Positions 21,548 through 32,400 of a stretch of DNA of 64,000 nt are shown piece after piece. The stretch is from assembly GCA_018350325.1 (NCBI GenBank), contig JAEVLN010000006.1:2494693-2558692 (forward strand). The letters run 5' to 3'. The translations under genes and the position numbers were made by a program. The DNA is from Globodera rostochiensis (Eukaryota > Nematoda > Chromadorea > Rhabditida > Heteroderidae). The notes below the pieces were generated by a model, which ran no database searches, was not told the DNA's origin, and worked only from the letters and a program-made list of their open reading frames with translations. Positions within the stretch are counted from its first letter, which is position 1, and the number at the start of each line of letters is the position of its first letter.

Positions 21548-24517
21548 TCATTTTTCTTCACTCGTCCGAATGTTAGTGAATTGTGTAAATGTTTCCATCA
21601 ATTGTTGCATTTTGTTCTCACTGATTTTGTGAAGTTCACCGGCGAACCCGTCAAACGCTTCGCCGTTTTCAAGCAGTAATTGGTTTGATTCCATGTACAT
21701 GTCCAACTTGAAGCCGACCTCCTTGCGCATGTCCGTCAGCAAATTTGCATAAACTTGCTTCGCGCGCTCTCTGATGGATGCCAATTTTTGTTGTGCCACC
21801 ACATTTGCAGCAGCAACGGCATTTTTGTGCCCAATTTTGACGAGAGTTTTGTCCGGTAGTTCGCTTTCTAATGCTTCAATCTCGCGCATAAATTTGCTGA
21901 GCATGCCTTGCACTTTTTCAGTAATCGTGTTCTTCAGCGGCTCAGTGGTCTCCATTGTTTTTGATGCTAGCATGTTCAATTTGGCATAAACGTTTTTCTT
22001 AAATTTGTTTGTTTTTTTTTGGATTATTACAGAACTTTTACGCCCCCGGAATTACGATTTCCCACTTTTTTGGGCTCGAGATTTACGATTTTTGACTTTT
22101 TTTTGGGCTCGAGATTCCAGATTTTCGACTTTTTTTGTTTGTTTGTCCCGGAATCCCAAAATCTGGTGCGGTCGTCGGCATCAATTCCTGGTACGTATTA
22201 AATATAGGGTGCGGATTTATATTGACTAAAAACCGCGAAATATTGACTTAAAATATTGACCAAAAACCCTCACCCCCCAAAAAACCCAAAAAATGCCAAA
22301 ATTTTGATTAAAAAATGTGCTAAAATTGACTAAATTCAGTCAATTTTTGCGTGAAACCCGTAAAAATTCGTCATTCTTAATAATTTTGCTGAAAAAGTCA
22401 TTTTTTAGGGGTGCATTGAATGCTATTTTTGGTCCCCCTATTCTGCAACAAAAAACATTTTAAAAAATAAAAATCCGCGCCCTAATTAGCAGGGATGTAA
22501 CAGAATGCCAAAAAAGTGCGGAATTTCCGCATCAGGTTATTCCGACAGTAGTTGATTTCGACAGTGAGCGATTTCGACAGTGAATTCCAGAAAAATGTTT
22601 CGAACTTGTTAGACATTTCGAATTTTAAATAAATGCTTTTTAGACCTGTACGTTATCCGTTTTGCTAAAAAAAAAATGCATTTTTAGGCTTGCCTCGAAC
22701 GAAAATTACAGATTTTTTGAATTGTTCGAATTTTTTACTTTTTCAGGCATTTATATCATTACGTGAGTCGAAATGCCTAAAAATACGAATTTTAGACTTC
22801 TTGGAAAATTACAGAATTTTTTAACAGTGGCACTGTCGAAATCAACTACTGTCGGAACCACATGATGCCGGAATTTCGGCTTTCAAATTTTAAAAAAAAA
22901 TATTAAACTTTGTTGTCTCTACCTTTTCCGCGCTGTCTGGCCAGAGGTTCACTCTAAGGCTAAGATTCATTCGGTTAACATAATATTCTTGCGCAAATGC
23001 CATTAATCCATCGACATCAATGCACGGATCACTGAATCTTGTGATTTTTTCGTCAAATTCATTCTCCAAAATGCTCAGTTTTGTCTCCATAACAAGTTGG
23101 TTGAGAATGCGCTTCACTTTGTCCGTTTGAACTATGGCATTTGTTTGAAGTACGGCATTTAGGCTCGCTGCGGCACGCTCAAATGGTTCCTTGGCACAAT
23201 ATGCCAAATTCTGCTCCAAAAATTGCTGCATTTTGCCAACGCGTTCCAGAAGTATTGGCACGTTGTCCTGCTCCCATTTGTCCTGCTCATTTTGTTCTAG
23301 TTGGACCTCAATGATCAGTGTGCCAAAATCCTTTGGAAAGCCCAGCACTATGGTCCGTATCTTGGACATAAGGTTTTGCAAGTATTTGTCATTGGCACTG
23401 TTTTCTGATTGAACAGTGCCAATATTGACGGCACTTTGAGCACTCTGATCAGTGCTTTTCTGGAAATGGCGGCCCTGATATTTAACATTGGCACCGTGTG
23501 CAGCCAAAACAGTGCCAACTTTCAAATATTTTTGATTGACGGCACTTTGGGAACTCTGATCAGTGCTTTCGTACAATTCGGCACAATAATTTCTTGCAAA
23601 AAACAGTGGGCCTCGCAGTCTTCGCAAATACTTGTTGTATCTTTGGCCTACCTTTGGGAATTGTCGCAACTTTTGCCCTAATTCTTCCAATTTAACTTTC
23701 AAAGCTTTCAAATCCAATGCCAATTTGTCGGACATATTCATATTTTTATCTAAAATGTTTAAAAATTAATTTAAATTTTGAATTTTGTTTTATCCGAATT
23801 CTTCATTACTTGGGCGCAGATTTATATTGACTAAAAAACGCCAAATATTGACCAAAAAACCCCAAAATATTGACCAAAAACCCCCAAAATATTGACCAAA
23901 AACCCCCAAAATATTGACCAAAAAACCCCAAAATATTGACCAAAAACCCCCAAAATATTGATCAAAAACCCCAAAAAGTGCCAAAATATTGATTAAAAAA
24001 TGTGCTAAAATTGACCAATCAGTCAATTTTTGTGTGAAACCCGTAAAAATTCGTTATTCTTTATTAATTTGGATTTTGGTCAAAGAAAAAGTCTTTTTTA
24101 GGGGTGCATTTTTGGTTGAAAAAATTGAAATTTTGGGGAAAAGTGCCTGAAATAATGAATTTCTTCAAGAATTTTCGAAAAAATGCCTAAAAATTGCATT
24201 TTTCTCAAGAAAAATACCTAAAATATTGATTTATTCTCAAAAAAGGGACTAAAAAGTCGCTCTAAGCCTAAAATTTTCAAAACTGAATGCTTTTTTGGGC
24301 TTCTCTCATGATTTCCTATTCTGCAAAAAAAACATAAAAAATAAAAAAAATATAAATCCGAGCCCTATTCATTACCGGCGATGATCGCTTCTTGTCCAAG
24401 ACCGTCTATCGCTTCTTGGCATAACGTTTGCCATTTTTTCAAACTTTGAAAAGCGCCAAATTCAAATGTCGCTAAGAAATATGCCAAAATCAGCCATAAT
24501 GCCGAGAATGCCTTCAT
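21548..24517 (-). CDS. Secreted coiled-coil protein, gene D
   Basis: Three exons (24376-24517, 22923-23749, 21548-21997) total 1419 bp, 472 aa, with phases 1 and 0 that close. The first exon encodes a clear signal peptide (MKAFSALWLILAYFLATFEF, cleavage likely near FGA), so the product is predicted to be secreted. The middle exon has two imperfect copies of a ~35-residue unit, one with STDQSSQSAVNQKYLKVGTV and one with STDQSAQSAVNIGTVQSENS. The rest is rich in Leu, Glu, Lys and Gln with heptad-like spacing, suggesting long helices or coiled coil. No enzyme motif or known family is recognised. Exon 2 is taken to end at GAAAAG|GTAGAG and exon 3 to start after TTTAAG; reading on in exon 2 instead would stop at 22890. 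Both introns contain hAT-like insertions. An effector-like role is possible but only inferred from secretion. Confidence 0.72.
22205..22484. mobile_element. hAT-like MITE in gene D intron 2
   Basis: TAGGGTGCGGATTTATATTG is mirrored by AAATCCGCGCCCTA. Interior words ATATTGACCAAAAACCC are shared with the element at 23810-24367. Flanks ATTAAATA / ATTAGCAG match only partly, so this copy may be older. Confidence 0.65.
23810..24367. mobile_element. hAT-like element inserted at the exon 1 splice donor of gene D
   Basis: TTGGGCGCAGATTTATATTG and ATAAATCCGAGCCCTA are inverted ends, flanked by a perfect 8-bp duplication TTCATTAC (23802-23809 and 24368-24375). On the gene strand the duplication reads GTAATGAA and its first two bases are the intron donor. 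Inside, 23835-23960 repeats AAAAACCCCCAAAATATTGACC about six times. Confidence 0.88.
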
Positions 24518-26127
24518 TTTTGGCCAAATTAATGTGAATATTGTATGGATATATTTTATCCGTTTAAATGGAAAATTGTTTCATTTTATCCACGTATAAT
24601 TTGCTTGCCTATTTTGGTCATCGATTGAGCTGCGCACGCAGTTTAAGCCAACTAATTTTATTATATTATATTGATTAAATTATATTTGCATATTATTAAT
24701 TGCAAAATTTTTTAGCAATAAAAAAGTAAAAAAAAAACGCGAATTTTTCAGCTCATTGGTAAAATTCCGTATAGAGTCCAATAGGTTTTCTAAGGTGCTG
24801 AAAATGCCTAAAGGATCGTAAATTTTATTTTAGTCTTTTTCTCGTTCCCGCAAATAGTTTCTTGGCGAAGTGTTTCAAAAATTTAACAATTTTGGACCAA
24901 GTGTCTTACCGTATTTTCTAAAATAATAGACTCCCCCCCCCCGCCCACGAATTAGAAGACCCCGCTTAAATACCATTCTTTTTAGGAAATACGGTAATTG
25001 AGCGTCGACAAAAAAGATCGTAATTTAAACAAAAAAATCCATTTGGAAACATGTAAATCCTCAACAGTAGTCAATAGAAACGTAACCTCAAAAAAATAAG
25101 CTTCAGAATGATGGAGGACAACTGTACGTCCAACACTTTTTAAGTGAATTTGGATAGGTGAAATATTCGAAGCGAGTCAACTGCGTCTGGCCATCAGCCA
25201 GGGAGGCCAAATTGCCCTTTATTTAAATGGCAAATGCCATTATTTTAAAAATTTGCCATTTCTTGGAACTTTGGGGAAAATTCTCTTTTTTTGAGGGAAA
25301 AATGAGGGACAATTTTGGTGTTTTTGGTTGAAAATCTCGAGCAAATAAGCGTCAAAAATTCAAAATTGCGCCTATCGGCACCGCCAACCCCCTCTCCTCC
25401 CTAATTGCATTTTTGAAAATCGAAAATTGGCAAAATTTCGAAAATCCATAGGAGCAATCTCCAACCCCGATTTGTTGAGAAAAATTGGCGTTGAAGAAAA
25501 ATATACTTAAAAAACATACATTTTATGCGAAAAAAATAAATATTTACTATATTTTGAAACCTTTTAAAAAATGTTTTTTTTAAATTTGTTAAGAAAAATT
25601 GCCATTACAATGCCATTTTTCGGACCCCTCGATGCCATTACAATGCCATTTCTTAGAAGCCGTTTGTCATTTTTTCTCGAACGTGAGTTGGCCTCCCTGC
25701 CATCTGCATTTCACCCATAACAATGTTTTCAGTGTTCTAGGGGTATTTGGGGGAGGAGGGGGGGGGGGCGGTGTAGAATCCGAATATAACCTCCGTTTTG
25801 ACCAATTCTGAACCCCGGACCCGAATTCGAACAATTTATGGAAATTTTCAAAAACTTCCAAAATCAATTTTGGCCTCAAAATCATTCAAGGAACATGAAT
25901 TCGAACATTATTTTCCTTTTTTTTTGTAATTTTGTGCTTTTGAATTATTTCGAGGCCAAAATTGATTTTTGGAAATTTTCGAATTTTCAAAAAATTATTT
26001 GAATCCGGGTCCGGGGTGCGAAATTGATCGAAACGGTGATTCACCTCAATAACCCCACTAGAAAGATTATATGAATTTAAAAAAAAAATTATTTTTTTTT
26101 AAAAATGGGGGGGCTCCAGCTACATAC
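24518..26127. other. Intergenic, no supported gene
   Basis: AT-rich sequence upstream of gene D's start, likely including its promoter. Positions 25240-25440 hold short CTATCGGCACCGCCAACC-type fragments also seen near 5175, 14370, 19940 and 61300 in either orientation, a dispersed repeat. Confidence 0.55.
25737..26062. mobile_element. Small inverted-ended element
   Basis: CTAGGGGTATTTGGG is loosely mirrored by CTCAATAACCCCACTAG. The subterminal CCCCGGACCCGAATTCGA and GAATCCGGGTCCGGGGT are inverted copies. A relative lies at 8618-8873. No coding capacity. Confidence 0.55.
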
Positions 26128-26809
26128 ACATTTTTTAGCTCCTAAATAAGCCCCGGAGGGGAGATATGAGGCTTTAAAGTTTATGAGCCATCACAACATT
26201 TTGATTTAATGTATACCATTCATCAGCTTCGGTGACGCGGGGCCTCTGCGCTCCGTTCACTTATTGCCCTGCAGGTGTTCAAACTAGAGCCCGGACTTGA
26301 GCTTCGAGCGAGACTCGAGACGAGATTCTCGAAAAAATCTCGTGTCTCGAAAAATCTCGAAAATTCAGTTTGGTTCGAGACGAAATGTCGCGAGACGAGA
26401 TTTCTCGAGAATCTCGTCGAGATTTTTCGAGATTTCGAGACGAGATCTCGTCTCGACCGGGCTCTAGTTCAAACCCTGTTGGTGCAGATCAATTTTTTAT
26501 GATTTAAAAACAATTTTTTTTTGCTTTAGAAGCATCGAATTTTTTTGTTAAACATTGTTTGACACTTTTTTAGACTAGAAAAAAAAATTGATGCTTCTAA
26601 AGCAAAAAAAATTGTTTTTAAATCATAAAAAATCGATCTGCACCAACAGGGTTTGGAACAACTGTAGGGAAAAAATGTGAACGGAGCGCAGAGGCACTGC
26701 GTCACCGAAGCTGATGGACGATATTATATTAAATCAAAATGTTGTGATGGCTCATAAACTTTAAAGCCTCATATCTCCCCTCCGGGGCTTATTCAGCAGC
26801 TAAAAAATG
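26128..26809. mobile_element. Large palindromic element, interrupted by a nested MITE
   Basis: The left arm (from ACATTTTTTAGCT through CCCCGGAGGGGAGATATGAG, then the GTTTATGAGCCATCACAAC region) is mirrored by the right arm ending in GAGCTAAAAAATGT-like sequence. Inner arms AAAAACAATTTTTTTTTGCT / AGCAAAAAAAATTGTTTTTA continue the palindrome. The arms are about 300 bp each once the nested insertion at 26285-26466 is removed. Confidence 0.8.
26285..26466. mobile_element. hAT-like MITE (TAGAGCCCGG family) nested in a palindrome
   Basis: TAGAGCCCGGACTTGAG and CCGGGCTCTA bound 182 bp of TCTCGAGACGAGA palindromes, flanked by a perfect 8-bp duplication GTTCAAAC. Confidence 0.92.
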
Positions 26810-26954
26810 TCTTAAAAATTTTTGCTGAAAATTAGCTATTTTTTGATACCAAAATCATCCCGAAATCCCACGCTCACCTGAATACCTTCCCTAGTCAATT
26901 AGGTAAAAACTTTTTGATTCTTCCCTTTTCACCAATTTTCACGTTCAGTTCCCT

Positions 26955-27032
26955 TGAGTAGCGTGGCGCAGTTGGAAGAAGAGAGGGGATGCTCCAAAGT
27001 CAGAGCTAAAGTTCTAATCCCCTCCGCGTCGA
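26955..27032 (+). pseudogene. tRNA-like remnant
   Basis: A-box-like GTGGCGCAGTTGG and B-box-like AAGTTCTAATCC are spaced about as in a tRNA, but stems do not form cleanly. A degenerate A-box-like AAGTGGCGCAATTTCAG follows at 27252. Probably a tRNA-derived repeat. Confidence 0.35.
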
Positions 27033-27844
27033 ATGGATTGTTTACCCGAATGGGGCTACCCAACCTTTTTGCTTTTATTTATATATTCCCATTTTTTTTT
27101 ACTATGGCAACGGGCCCAACACGTTCATTATTGCTTGGCTTTTAATTTTGAGTCCCGGAAAATTGGTCACCAAGGAAATTGGTTGCTAACGGACTCTAAT
27201 TTCTATCAGCTTTTTTCTTTGAAACATTATACACATTTGAGTCCTGCGCTTAAGTGGCGCAATTTCAGTACCAATGTCTAACCCCTGTTTAAATAAAGGT
27301 CGAGTGCGCTAAAATTTTTAAATTTCTTTCCATCACATAAAATGGGCATGAATATAAATAATATTGAATGAAAACAAATAAAAAATTAATTGTTTATACC
27401 CATTAAAAAAAATTAATGAAACGCGCAAAAATTGATCAGATCGTTTATATAGAAAAAGAAATCTGAACATAAAAAACAAAACACACAATTCACGTTCACG
27501 GGGAGTGTTTGGGCGCCAGAGTTTCCCCTGGGGTGTCACACGGGATGGATACGTTTGGGCTTTTGGGGGTTAAACAGAAACAAACATTGGAAAACTGGAC
27601 GAGGAGGAGGAGGAGGACAGATTCCCCCCGATGGCATCGCGGTAACAAATGTTTTTTTTTTTGGTTGGTGGGGGGGGGGGGGGGGGGGGGGGTATCAGCA
27701 ATGGAGGAAGCCTGAACGATGAGAAAATAAAATCAGCAATTTTTTTTCTGTTCGGACAAGTTTTTCAAAACCACGAATCCCTAAAGCATTTTTAGGTACC
27801 CTAAAGAATTTATTTGTAATGGTTGTTCAAAACTCCGAAACACT

Positions 27845-28305
27845 TAAGAATTAGGGACCCCAAACAATTTTTAGGGAACCTAAAGAATTTTTTTGTGAGG
27901 GTTTTTCAAAATCCTGAAACCCTAAAGAATTTTTAGGGTCCCTACAGAATTTTTTGTGAGGGTTTTTCAAAACCCCGAAGCCCTAAAGAATTTTTAGGTA
28001 CCCTAAAGAATTTTTTGAGACCCTAAAGAATTTTTTAGTGACCCTAAAGAATTTTTAGAGACCCTAAAGAATTTTTTAGGGACCCTAAAGAATTTTTAGA
28101 GACCCTAAAGAATTTTTTAGGGACTCTAAAGAATTTTTAGAGACCCTAAAGAATTTTTTGGGACCCTAAAGAATTTTTAGAGACCCTAAAGAATTTTTTA
28201 GGGACCCTAAAGAATTTTTTTGTGAGAGATTTTCAAAACCCCGAAGCCCTAAAGAATTTTTTAGGGACCCTAAAGAATTTTAGAGACCCTAAAGAATTTT
28301 ATAGG
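27845..28305. repeat. Minisatellite, ~21-bp unit
   Basis: About 20 imperfect copies of GACCCTAAAGAATTTTTAG, some separated by TTTGTGAGGGTTTTTCAAAA spacers. Confidence 0.85.
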
Positions 28306-29197
28306 GATTTCAAGCCCAAACCCTAAACAGCCGAATTTTCGATTCAAATCAAAAATAAAATAAAATCCCACTAAAGTGCGCGAATGCTGACATCCCCCAG
28401 GGACACATTATAGGTATCAAAATGGGATCAAACAATTATTTTAAATTAAATTTTATATAAAAATCTAAAATATACAAAAATAACATTAAGAATGGAATTT
28501 TAAGATTTATGTGAGGGAAGAAAGGGACCAGCTGTTAGGGGTTGGCTGAGTTTCGTACCCGCTTAGATGAGAGGAGAAGCATTGGAAAATTGGGAAAAAG
28601 ATGGACTGCTCTTTTGGGGGGTGGGTGGACGAATCGCCATAAAACATTTTTGAATTTTTAAACGCTTCAACAATTCCTATTTTGAAACAAATTTATTTTA
28701 TTTTTGTATGTACCATTTTAAATCTGCTTGGAACCTTGCCAAAAGGTTGCCTGAAATCTCTGGAAATGCTTTTGGCTCAAAATTTTTAATTTAAATCGGT
28801 GTTTTTAAAATTTTGCGTAAGTTTGGCGTTCTGTTCAAAATGCTTCAAAAACCGATCAAAAAATTTCCAGCCCAACTTTGGAAGCTTGGAGCTAGCCCAT
28901 CTTTTGGTAGGTCGTGGGGTACATATGGGCAACAAAAAAATCATTGTTTTGAGTGTATTGGTTGGGTAGTTTTGGTGGCATTAATGGGTGTCATCGGGGC
29001 CGGTGTGTTCAGAATTCGGGATTTTGTCGTGGGCTAATGAACTTCCTGCAGTTGTGTGGTTGGTGTGGTCTCGGGTCGGTCTGTCTGACTGACTGACTGG
29101 CGTGTGTAAGAAGCGGGCGAGAAAAAGTTGAGTGTGCGGCACAGTACCCGTCTCTGTGTCGTCGATGATCCGCATTGGGTGTATAGCGGCGTACTGT

Positions 29198-29312
29198 CGC
29201 GCCAAGGAGTTCGCGGTATACGGTGGCGCCAAGGAGTTCGGTATACGGTGGCGCCAAGGAGTTCGGTATACCGAGGCGCCAAGGAGTTCGGTATACGGTG
29301 GCCAAGGAGTGT
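29198..29312. repeat. Short tandem array, ~25-bp unit
   Basis: Four to five copies of GGCGCCAAGGAGTTCGGTAT plus ACGGT, 115-230 bp downstream of the guanylate cyclase stop codon on the gene strand. Confidence 0.85.
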
Positions 29313-29383
29313 TCAAATGTATTCAGGACCTTAATGATGAAAGAGCGTTTAGTCTCGAGATTTTTGTACGGGATCAAAAATTC

Positions 29384-29389
29384 TTTATT
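29384..29389 (-). terminator. Putative polyadenylation signal of the guanylate cyclase gene
   Basis: TTTATT on +, i.e. AATAAA on the gene strand, lies about 40 bases downstream of the stop at 29426. Confidence 0.5.
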
Positions 29390-29425
29390 TTAATAGAAAT
29401 TTAAATTTATCGATTTTTTTTTCCT

Positions 29426-32400
29426 CTAAATTTTAAACCCACCAAAGTGCGGAATCCGGACGTCCTTGTAGCCCTTGAGCCAATAAGTGACCTGCGTGCC
29501 TTTGCCCTTCATCTCCACCTCGCCACGGAGATCCAAGTTGAAGTCGGGGTCCTGGCTGAGCAGCTGTTCGGTCGTCGACGAGACGTGAATTTTAAGTGCT
29601 AAAATTTTATGCAAATTTTGAGGGGAAAAAAATCCGCCAAAAAATTTGTTTTACGCTTTCCGTTGCTCTCCATTCGACTGGACGTGTTCACGGTGTCGCC
29701 GAACAGGCAATACCTGGGCATCTTTGAGCCAACCACACCGGCCACAACAGAACCTTTACAACAAAAAAAATTTGTTTTCAAAATAAAAATCGCGAAAATA
29801 TATAATAAAGCGATGTGGCACCCTTTTTTTGATCGGGGACAGTTTGACGCTGGCCGTTTGGGCGCCGACAAGATTGAAACGGTTATAACTAGAGCCCGGT
29901 CGAGACCGAGATCTCGAAAAATCTTGACGAGATTCTCGAGAAATCTTGTCTCGACATCTCGTCTCGAATAAAACTGAATTTTCGAGATCCAAGATTTTTT
30001 CGAGAATCCCGTCTCGAGTCTCGCTCGAAGCTCAAGTCCGGGCTGAAGTTATAACTGTTTGGCTATTTGACCAAATCAAATAAATTTGGTATCATTCGAA
30101 AGCACTATGTCTGTAAATGCCATAATAGAAAAGAGCTAAGCGATATGACTTGAACAACAAACAAAAAAAGTTATGAACTTAATGCGACAAGTTAACACAA
30201 CAATTAACACGTTTTAAGCTAACAAATTGGTTAGTTTCTTGATTAAAGGTTCAACAGACGGAGAGCTTCTGAATGATATTGTTTTTGTTTAATTTGCTTT
30301 CCTAATGGCTAAGTTATGATTGATCGTGCCAAAACAATCAGCATCAAACTGTCCAGATCCGCCCCTTTTTGAATAAAATTTTTAATTGAACGGCTGAAGG
30401 CTATTATAGGAAATATTTATAATTTTAAATAAATTTTTATTTTTAGCAAAATTTGCTCTCCGCGCCCAGCTTTACCTGAGTGTATTCCAATGCGAAGTTT
30501 GAGCTGCTCATCTGTTGAAGGGTAAATACGGTTTTTACAGTAACCCAAAATCATCCATTCATCTTCCCAATCTCTACAGTAACGCAAAATCATCCATTCA
30601 TCTTCCCAATCTCTACAGTAACCCAAAAATCATCCATCATCTTCCCAATCTCTACAGTAACGCAAAATCATCCATTCATCTTCCCAATCTCTACAGTAAC
30701 CCAAAATCATCCATTCATCTTCCCAATCTCTACAGTAACCCAAAATCATCCATTCATCTTCCCCAATCTCTACAGTAACCCAAAATCATCCATTCATCTT
30801 TCCGATCTCTACAGTAACCCAAAATCATCAATCATCCTTTCAATCTCTACAGTAACCCAAAATCATCCATTCATCTTTCCAATCTCTACAGTAACCCAAA
30901 ATCATCAATCATCCTTTCAATCTCTACAGTAACCCAAAATCATCCATTCATCTTTCCAATCTCTACAGTAACGCAAAATCATCCATTCATCTTCCCAATC
31001 TCTACAGTAACCCAAAATCATCCATTCATCTTTCCAATCTCTACAGTAACCCAAAATCATCCCTCAACTTACTGGGCCTATGCCGAATGCTGAAGTTTTT
31101 CACTTTGTTCAACAATGCAAGAGCCATCTGTTTGTAGAGAAAAAAATTTGTTTGTTAATCAAATCAGTTTTTTTGGACCTGCGCAATTTGTGAGGCATGG
31201 TCCGTGGTGCGCTCGGGCAGTCCAGACACGACCATGTACGCGTCGCCAATGGTCTCCACTTTGTACACCTCGAAGTTGTCCACCACGCTGTCAAACGCCA
31301 GGTAGAGGTCGTTGAGCAGTGTGACAACCTCAAAACATAAGGGTAGGAATCGGAGGATTTATATGCACCAAAAATGGCCAAAATATGCATTTTTAACAAT
31401 TTTTTTGCCAAAATATGCTTTTGGAAATTCTCAAAATATGCAAAATTTCGGTTTTTATTGTATTTTTGTTAAAGAATTTTTAGTCAAAAAAGTGTTAATA
31501 TGCAAAAATGAAATTTCAAAATGATCAAAAAGGAAAAGGACCGACCACACCTTTTTTGTGCTAATTACTATCGAAACTTAAATGGACTAAAATATGCAAA
31601 ATGCATATAATCCGTTCCCTAATGTGTGATCGATCTTAAATAAATTTGTGAACGAAAAACTGTTCAAATATGGGTATGGGGGACGCGGCAATAGTACGCA
31701 GCTGACTGAGAGCTGATCAGACCCAAAATGTTTTGATCAAATCGGTCAGATTCGATTATGAGTGATCAAAATTTGATCGGATCCCCAATTCTTAAGACAG
31801 CTGAGTTTTGATCAAATCGGTCAGATCCGATTATGTAGTGATCAAAATTTTTTCGGACCCAATCCTTAAGAGATCCTGGCTCAGCTGACTGTGAGCTGAT
31901 CAGAAGACCCAAAATGTTTTGATCAAAATCTGATCAAGCGCCCGAAATCCTTATGAAATATTTGTTTTTTTAAGTGATCTGATCAGAAATGCATTGATAA
32001 CCACCTGCATCGGTGTTGACACCGCCGAGAGTGCGGTGAAGCCGACAATGTCCGAGAAGTAAATGGTCACGCAGTCGAAAGACTCCGCCTGCACCGGGTT
32101 GCCCTCAATCAGCTGTTTCGCAATGGTCGGCGGCAACAGTTGGTGGAGCAGTTCTTCTACCTGAAAAAAAGTTCAGAACACAATTAGTTGAGCAATTAGG
32201 TATTAATAAAAATCAAAAAAATTCCGTGTTAAAATTTTAAAAACCCGAATTTGGAAGAGAAAAAAAGAAAATCGGAGGAAACAACCATTCATTAGGTTGT
32301 TGAACACATTGGAAAACGGTAACAAAAACATATTGTAAACGTGTAAAATTCTGAAATTTCCTAGTCGGGGACGGGGAAATCCCCGAAAAATGTTACTAAT

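Larger units (their letters stand above)
27033..29383. other. Intergenic, repeat-rich, no supported gene
   Basis: Contents: a G-run at 27668-27692; a minisatellite at 27845-28305 (AGACCCTAAAGAATTTTT units); AT-rich sequence to 28800; and GGCGCCAAGGAGTTCGGTAT repeats at 29198-29312. Short open frames on both strands overlap these repeats. Confidence 0.65.

Noticed and set aside
30540..31060. CRISPR-like regular repeats
   Set aside because: Units are contiguous with no unique spacers, lie in a eukaryotic intron, and no cas genes exist. The same holds for the arrays at 16596, 32545 and 62040.
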